Positions 27,535 to 30,955 of a DNA stretch of 30,955 nt are shown here, piece after piece. This DNA is from a virus. How positions within the stretch are numbered: position 1 is the first letter of the stretch; the number at the start of each line of letters is the position of its first letter. A model generated the notes under the pieces. The model saw nothing but the letters and a program-made list of their open reading frames with translations, was not told where the DNA came from and did not search any database. The stretch lies in the IMG/VR virus record IMGVR_UViG_3300027733_000149, positions 1-30,955 of that record; one strand, 5' to 3'. Made by a program: the position numbers and the translations under genes.

Positions 27535-29118
27535 ATGATACTTAGTGATTTCTTAAATGAATACGGAAGAGTAAATTCAATGAAACTAAGAGACTCGTGG
27601 ATGGAATCTCATCTACCAGATAAGTATGCTGAGATAAACAAATTTATTGAAGATAATAATATTTCTACAAATAGATTTGTAGAAAAGGTCTGGTATTATC
27701 TAAATAATGTAACTGGCACGGTAACATGTAAGAAAGAAAAATGTTACAATAAGAAGACTTTCTTAGGGCTACTCACTGGATTTAGCACATACTGTTCATC
27801 AAAATGCTCAAATGGCGATTCTGTTGTAAAAAATAAAAAAATACAAGCATCATTAGATAAGTATGGAGTAGAAAATCCATATCAATCTACTGAAATAATT
27901 AAGAAGATAAGAGCGACGAATTTAGTAAGGCACGGAGTAGACAATCCTATGCACTCAAGTAAGATTAAAAATGAGATGATTGCACGATCATTAAAGAAAA
28001 CTGGTAGGCGCTGGTCATTATCTAATGGAGGAAGTGCGGATGTAATAAAGAAGGCAAATAATAAAGCTGCATTTGAAGAAAAATATGTAGATCTACAGGT
28101 TATTGAATATTCATATGAAAAATTTGGAATATGCACATTTAAAAAAGATAAGTGTGGTCACACGTTTCAAATAACCAAGTGGCAGGCATATCTGCGTAAT
28201 ATGCACAATATCGAATTATGCACAGTATGTAATCCAATAGGAAGTTTTAATTCTACTAAATGGCAAACTGAACTATCTGACTTCTTAATGACAAATAATA
28301 TATCTTTTGTTGAACGAGACAGGACAGTTCTTTGCCCGTTTGAATTAGATTTTTATTTACCTGAACATAATATAGCAATAGAATTAGATGGACTTTATTG
28401 GCACTCTATCAATTTTAAAGAGCCTAAATATCATGTAGATAAGACAAATTCATGTGAATCTTTAGGAATTCAGTTGATTCACATATTTGAAGATGAATGG
28501 ATTTACCGAAGAGAAATAGTCTTATCTAGAATATTAAACTTGGTTAATAAAAATAAGCGTAGAATATTTGCTAGAAAGTGTGTGGTCCTAGAAATAAGTT
28601 CAGAGGTAGCCAAAAACTTCATAGATAATAATCATATACAAGGAAATATTCCATCAAGCAAAAGATATGGTTTATTTTTTGATACTGAATTAGTTTCAGT
28701 AATGACATTTGGAGCGTTAAGGATATCCTTGGGGTCAAGAGCAAAGTCTGGCGAATATGAAATGTATCGATTCTGTAATAAAAAAGAAATAAGTGTTGTC
28801 GGTGGGGCAAGTAAACTATTAAAATTTTTTATTAATTCAGTAAAACCTAAATACATATTATCATATGCTGACCGCAGATGGTCCACTGGAAAGATATACA
28901 AGACTCTAGGATTTAAAGAAATAACTAAGACTGCTCCTAATTTTTGGTATGTAAATGGAGACACTAGAGAACATCGGTTTAATTACACTAGAAAGAAATT
29001 ACTTACTAAATATGCATCTGATCCTGCTAAGAGCACAGATGACCTGCTCATGGAGTTAGGACTAGTTAGAATATATGATTCTGGAAATCTTAAGTATGAG
29101 ATGAATCTAGTTTACTAA
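27535..29118 (+). CDS. homing endonuclease (zinc finger, KYG repeats, VSR-like nuclease, C-terminal binding domain)
   Basis: 527 residues. CKKEKCYNKKTF and YCSSKCSNGD (about residues 62-96) suggest zinc binding; DKYGVENPYQ and VRHGVDNPMHSS (about 103-137) are NUMOD-like repeats; FELDFYLPEHNIAIELDGLY (about 269-288) followed by W-H-S is the VSR/EDxHD-like nuclease core. The last 180 residues (ARKCVVLEISSEVAKNFIDN, SYADRRWSTGKIYKTLGF) are a domain common in such enzymes. Lies where the polymerase gene is interrupted, on the opposite strand. Likely cuts endonuclease-free gene 43 alleles. Confidence 0.82.
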   Translation: MILSDFLNEYGRVNSMKLRDSWMESHLPDKYAEINKFIEDNNISTNRFVEKVWYYLNNVTGTVTCKKEKCYNKKTFLGLLTGFSTYCSSKCSNGDSVVKNKKIQASLDKYGVENPYQSTEIIKKIRATNLVRHGVDNPMHSSKIKNEMIARSLKKTGRRWSLSNGGSADVIKKANNKAAFEEKYVDLQVIEYSYEKFGICTFKKDKCGHTFQITKWQAYLRNMHNIELCTVCNPIGSFNSTKWQTELSDFLMTNNISFVERDRTVLCPFELDFYLPEHNIAIELDGLYWHSINFKEPKYHVDKTNSCESLGIQLIHIFEDEWIYRREIVLSRILNLVNKNKRRIFARKCVVLEISSEVAKNFIDNNHIQGNIPSSKRYGLFFDTELVSVMTFGALRISLGSRAKSGEYEMYRFCNKKEISVVGGASKLLKFFINSVKPKYILSYADRRWSTGKIYKTLGFKEITKTAPNFWYVNGDTREHRFNYTRKKLLTKYASDPAKSTDDLLMELGLVRIYDSGNLKYEMNLVY

Positions 29119-29278
29119 TATTACCTGGATATTAGTATTTTTTTGGAAAAATAAAAGTATTTCTTCTAAATCTATACGTGAATCTTTGGCCTTCGAAATA
29201 TATAATAAAAAAGAGGTTCTATATGGGTGAAAAGCATTCGCTGGATAAAACTTCAGAGTTATATACATACTGCCATTT

Positions 29279-29830
29279 ATGGAAGCATTTCCATTTACTG
29301 AGTATAAAATAACACTGGAAACAGACGAGATTGACTCAGGAATAGCGCCTATGCTATTAAACGAGTTAGGCACCTTTGGTACGAGCACTCACCTAAACTT
29401 TTACTATACTGAAAATGACTCAGCAGTTCAAATATCTTTTGATCAAGACGACGTCTTTGACATTGAAGATATTTCATATAAGATTAAGATACTAAATTCC
29501 ATTAGAGAATATTTAGACACAAGTATACAAAGTGATGTAATAAAGGATAAATTTGCTGCTATTAAAAAGAGTAAAAAGTTTATCGACCTCTTAGAATCTG
29601 ATAATCTTAGCTATTCACCATTTATCGAAGTTTTACAAGACATGTGTGAAATCCACGATATTACTTTTTCTACACCACAATTATTGGGAATACAAAAATT
29701 GAGTTTTGCTCAAATTCACGAACATCAGCTTACGCCAAAACAGAGAGAAACATTAAAGTCTTTTTTAAATTTTAAATTACACTATGTTAAAATAATACTT
29801 GGTATAGTGATCGCAGCTAAAATATACTGA
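29279..29830 (+). CDS. unknown protein, 183 aa
   Basis: MEAFPFTEYKITLETDEIDS start; acidic first half with beta character (STHLNFYYTENDSAVQISFD) and a helical second half (LTPKQRETLKSFLNFKLHYV) ending in a hydrophobic ILGIVIAAKIY that could be a short membrane-touching tail. No family recognised. Four bases separate it from the phoH gene. The 160-base gap before it (29119-29278) shows no gene. Confidence 0.6.
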   Translation: MEAFPFTEYKITLETDEIDSGIAPMLLNELGTFGTSTHLNFYYTENDSAVQISFDQDDVFDIEDISYKIKILNSIREYLDTSIQSDVIKDKFAAIKKSKKFIDLLESDNLSYSPFIEVLQDMCEIHDITFSTPQLLGIQKLSFAQIHEHQLTPKQRETLKSFLNFKLHYVKIILGIVIAAKIY

Positions 29831-29834
29831 TAGA

Positions 29835-30605
29835 ATGGCAAAAAACAGAACAAAATTATCTAAAGAGGAACATGAAGACGTTTCTAATTGGGACAAAGAG
29901 CGCACGAATTTACTTTCGGCAAAAATTATGTCCAATCGAATTGACATCAAATGTCGATCTAATGCACAAAAGGAAGTTCTTCGAGCAATTGACGAAAAAG
30001 TAATTTCAGTAATAATTGGCCCACCAGGAACAGGTAAAACCTATCTCTCATGTGCAAAGGCATTAAAATTTATTAAAGAAGAATCGATGATCTATCACAA
30101 GATCGTCTTAATTAAGTCGGTGAATGTGCCAAAGGACGAGGAGATCGGTTACCTAAAAGGTACGCTAGAAGAAAAGATGGAAATGTACATGTACCCGTTC
30201 ATCAGTAACTTTCATAAAGTTATTGGAAAAGCAACAACTGAACAACTGAAGAGCTCAGGAATAATTGAAATTTTACCAATTAAATTTGCACTAGGAGTAA
30301 CTCTAGATGACTCAATAATAATCGTAGATGAAGCTCAGCAAATATCAAAAGACAACCTACGAACGCTAATCACTCGAATAGGAACTAACTCAAAAATGAT
30401 TTTCCTAGGTGATATCAAACAGAAGTCAGTTAATAAAAGAGAGAAAAGTGCTCTTGAAATTCTAATAGAGCATTTTAACAATATTCCTGAAATAGGAATT
30501 GTCAAATTGGGTCGAGAGGATATTGTTCGACACCCAATTATTAAAAAGCTTGAAGATATCTTTGATAGTATTGAAGAGTCTGAAAAACTAAATGGTAATA
30601 AATAA
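29835..30605 (+). CDS. phoH: PhoH-like ATPase
   Basis: 256 residues. Walker A IIGPPGTGKTYLS (about residues 60-72) and Walker B SIIIVDEAQQIS (about 156-167) with flanking LIKSVNVPKDEEIGYLKGTL and KMIFLGDIKQKSVNKR are the standard blocks of the PhoH family. Common auxiliary gene of large phages; a helicase or RNA-related ATPase role is suspected but not settled. Same strand as its neighbours. Confidence 0.9.
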   Translation: MAKNRTKLSKEEHEDVSNWDKERTNLLSAKIMSNRIDIKCRSNAQKEVLRAIDEKVISVIIGPPGTGKTYLSCAKALKFIKEESMIYHKIVLIKSVNVPKDEEIGYLKGTLEEKMEMYMYPFISNFHKVIGKATTEQLKSSGIIEILPIKFALGVTLDDSIIIVDEAQQISKDNLRTLITRIGTNSKMIFLGDIKQKSVNKREKSALEILIEHFNNIPEIGIVKLGREDIVRHPIIKKLEDIFDSIEESEKLNGNK

Positions 30606-30610
30606 CAATA

Positions 30611-30955
30611 ATGAAGCATATCCGAAAATTTATCCTAGAGTCAAAGTCAACTGTCGAGACTGAGTTTGAAGTAATTAAAAGTTTACACAAACTTGGACTA
30701 GTTGACGATTCTGAACTTAAAGTATATACTTATATCGCTTCAGGAAGCACTGGAGATCTCAATTTACAAGGTACTCCAATCCAGAGTCTGCCAGCTGGGC
30801 TACGAGTTGACGGAAATCTCAATTTAAGTGATACTCCAATCCAGAGTCTGCCAGCTGATTTACATGTTGGCGGATATCTCGATTTAAGTGATACTCCAAT
30901 CCAGAGTCTGCCAGCTGGGCTACGAGTTGGTGGAAGTCTCGATTTAATCCGTACT
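30611..30955 (+). CDS. leucine-rich-repeat-like protein (partial, 3' end off the window)
   Basis: Starts MKHIRKFILESKSTVETEFE (targeting-like, I-L-E before Ser) and runs open to the window end (115 codons). From about residue 54 it is made of 20-residue repeats of the form L-x-L-S-D-T-P-I-Q-S-L-P-A-G-L-R-V-G-G-x, the LxLxxTxIxxLP pattern of bacterial LRRs. Probably a solenoid for protein binding, maybe virion-associated. Total length unknown. Confidence 0.75.
   Translation, partial: MKHIRKFILESKSTVETEFEVIKSLHKLGLVDDSELKVYTYIASGSTGDLNLQGTPIQSLPAGLRVDGNLNLSDTPIQSLPADLHVGGYLDLSDTPIQSLPAGLRVGGSLDLIRT
30772..30955 (+). repeat. 60-base tandem repeats in an LRR coding region
   Basis: ACTCCAATCCAGAGTCTGCC recurs at about 30774, 30834 and 30894 with only a few differences per unit; each unit encodes one 20-residue LRR. 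More units probably follow beyond the window. Such near-identical repeats can expand or contract by slippage or recombination. Confidence 0.85.

Noticed and set aside
29107-29388. Minus-strand frame as the missing polymerase N-terminal half
   Set aside because: Its translation has no exonuclease or motif-A features and it is antisense to the gene starting at 29279.

Overview
The window is part of a tailed-phage genome, most likely a large T4-like myovirus infecting a Bacteroidota-type host. Phage identity rests on a T4 gp20-like portal (21577-23280), a gp4-like head-completion protein, a gp25-like baseplate wedge protein, a gp61-like primase, the catalytic C-terminal half of a gp43-like DNA polymerase, and PhoH. 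The host is inferred from A-rich, Shine-Dalgarno-poor start regions and protein styles; it is not proven.

Layout. (1) 1-2391, minus strand: a DNA recombination/nuclease operon (small zinc protein, small protein, conserved protein, YqaJ-like exonuclease, NinB-like protein, VRR-NUC nuclease). (2) About 2470-10480: at least 18 very small genes, all on the minus strand, separated by imperfect palindromes with AAC at the left end and GTT at the right end. These look like integron attC sites; no integron integrase is visible. (3) 10558-16149, minus strand: phage accessory genes (zinc-ribbon protein, MazG-like protein, class II aminoacyl-tRNA-synthetase-like core, homing endonuclease, DUF4326 protein, lipoproteins, SpoT-like HD hydrolase, cREC receiver-like protein) and two genes broken at A homopolymers. 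(4) 16237-20696, plus strand: probable virion or capsid-internal proteins, ending in the baseplate gene. (5) 20750-27464, minus strand: papain-like protease, portal, assembly protein, gp4, acidic protein, primase, polymerase half. (6) 27535-30955, plus strand: homing endonuclease, unknown protein, PhoH and a partial leucine-rich-repeat-like protein.

The most striking part is region 2: a gene-cassette array carried in a phage genome. Several attC-like sites have a long loop that holds the ATG of the next gene, so that gene is translated through the recombination point. The attC loop and arm would then supply a leader peptide, and cassette exchange would swap protein bodies behind leaders. Cassette cargo includes a MazG-like pyrophosphohydrolase, DUF551-type proteins, zinc-ribbon proteins, a lipoprotein and many unknowns.

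Other points of interest: a polymerase gene whose 5' half is absent next to an inserted homing endonuclease; a set of N-termini resembling the T4 capsid-targeting sequence with a [L/I]xE prohead-protease motif; and a cREC plus HD hydrolase pair that may act on nucleotide signals.
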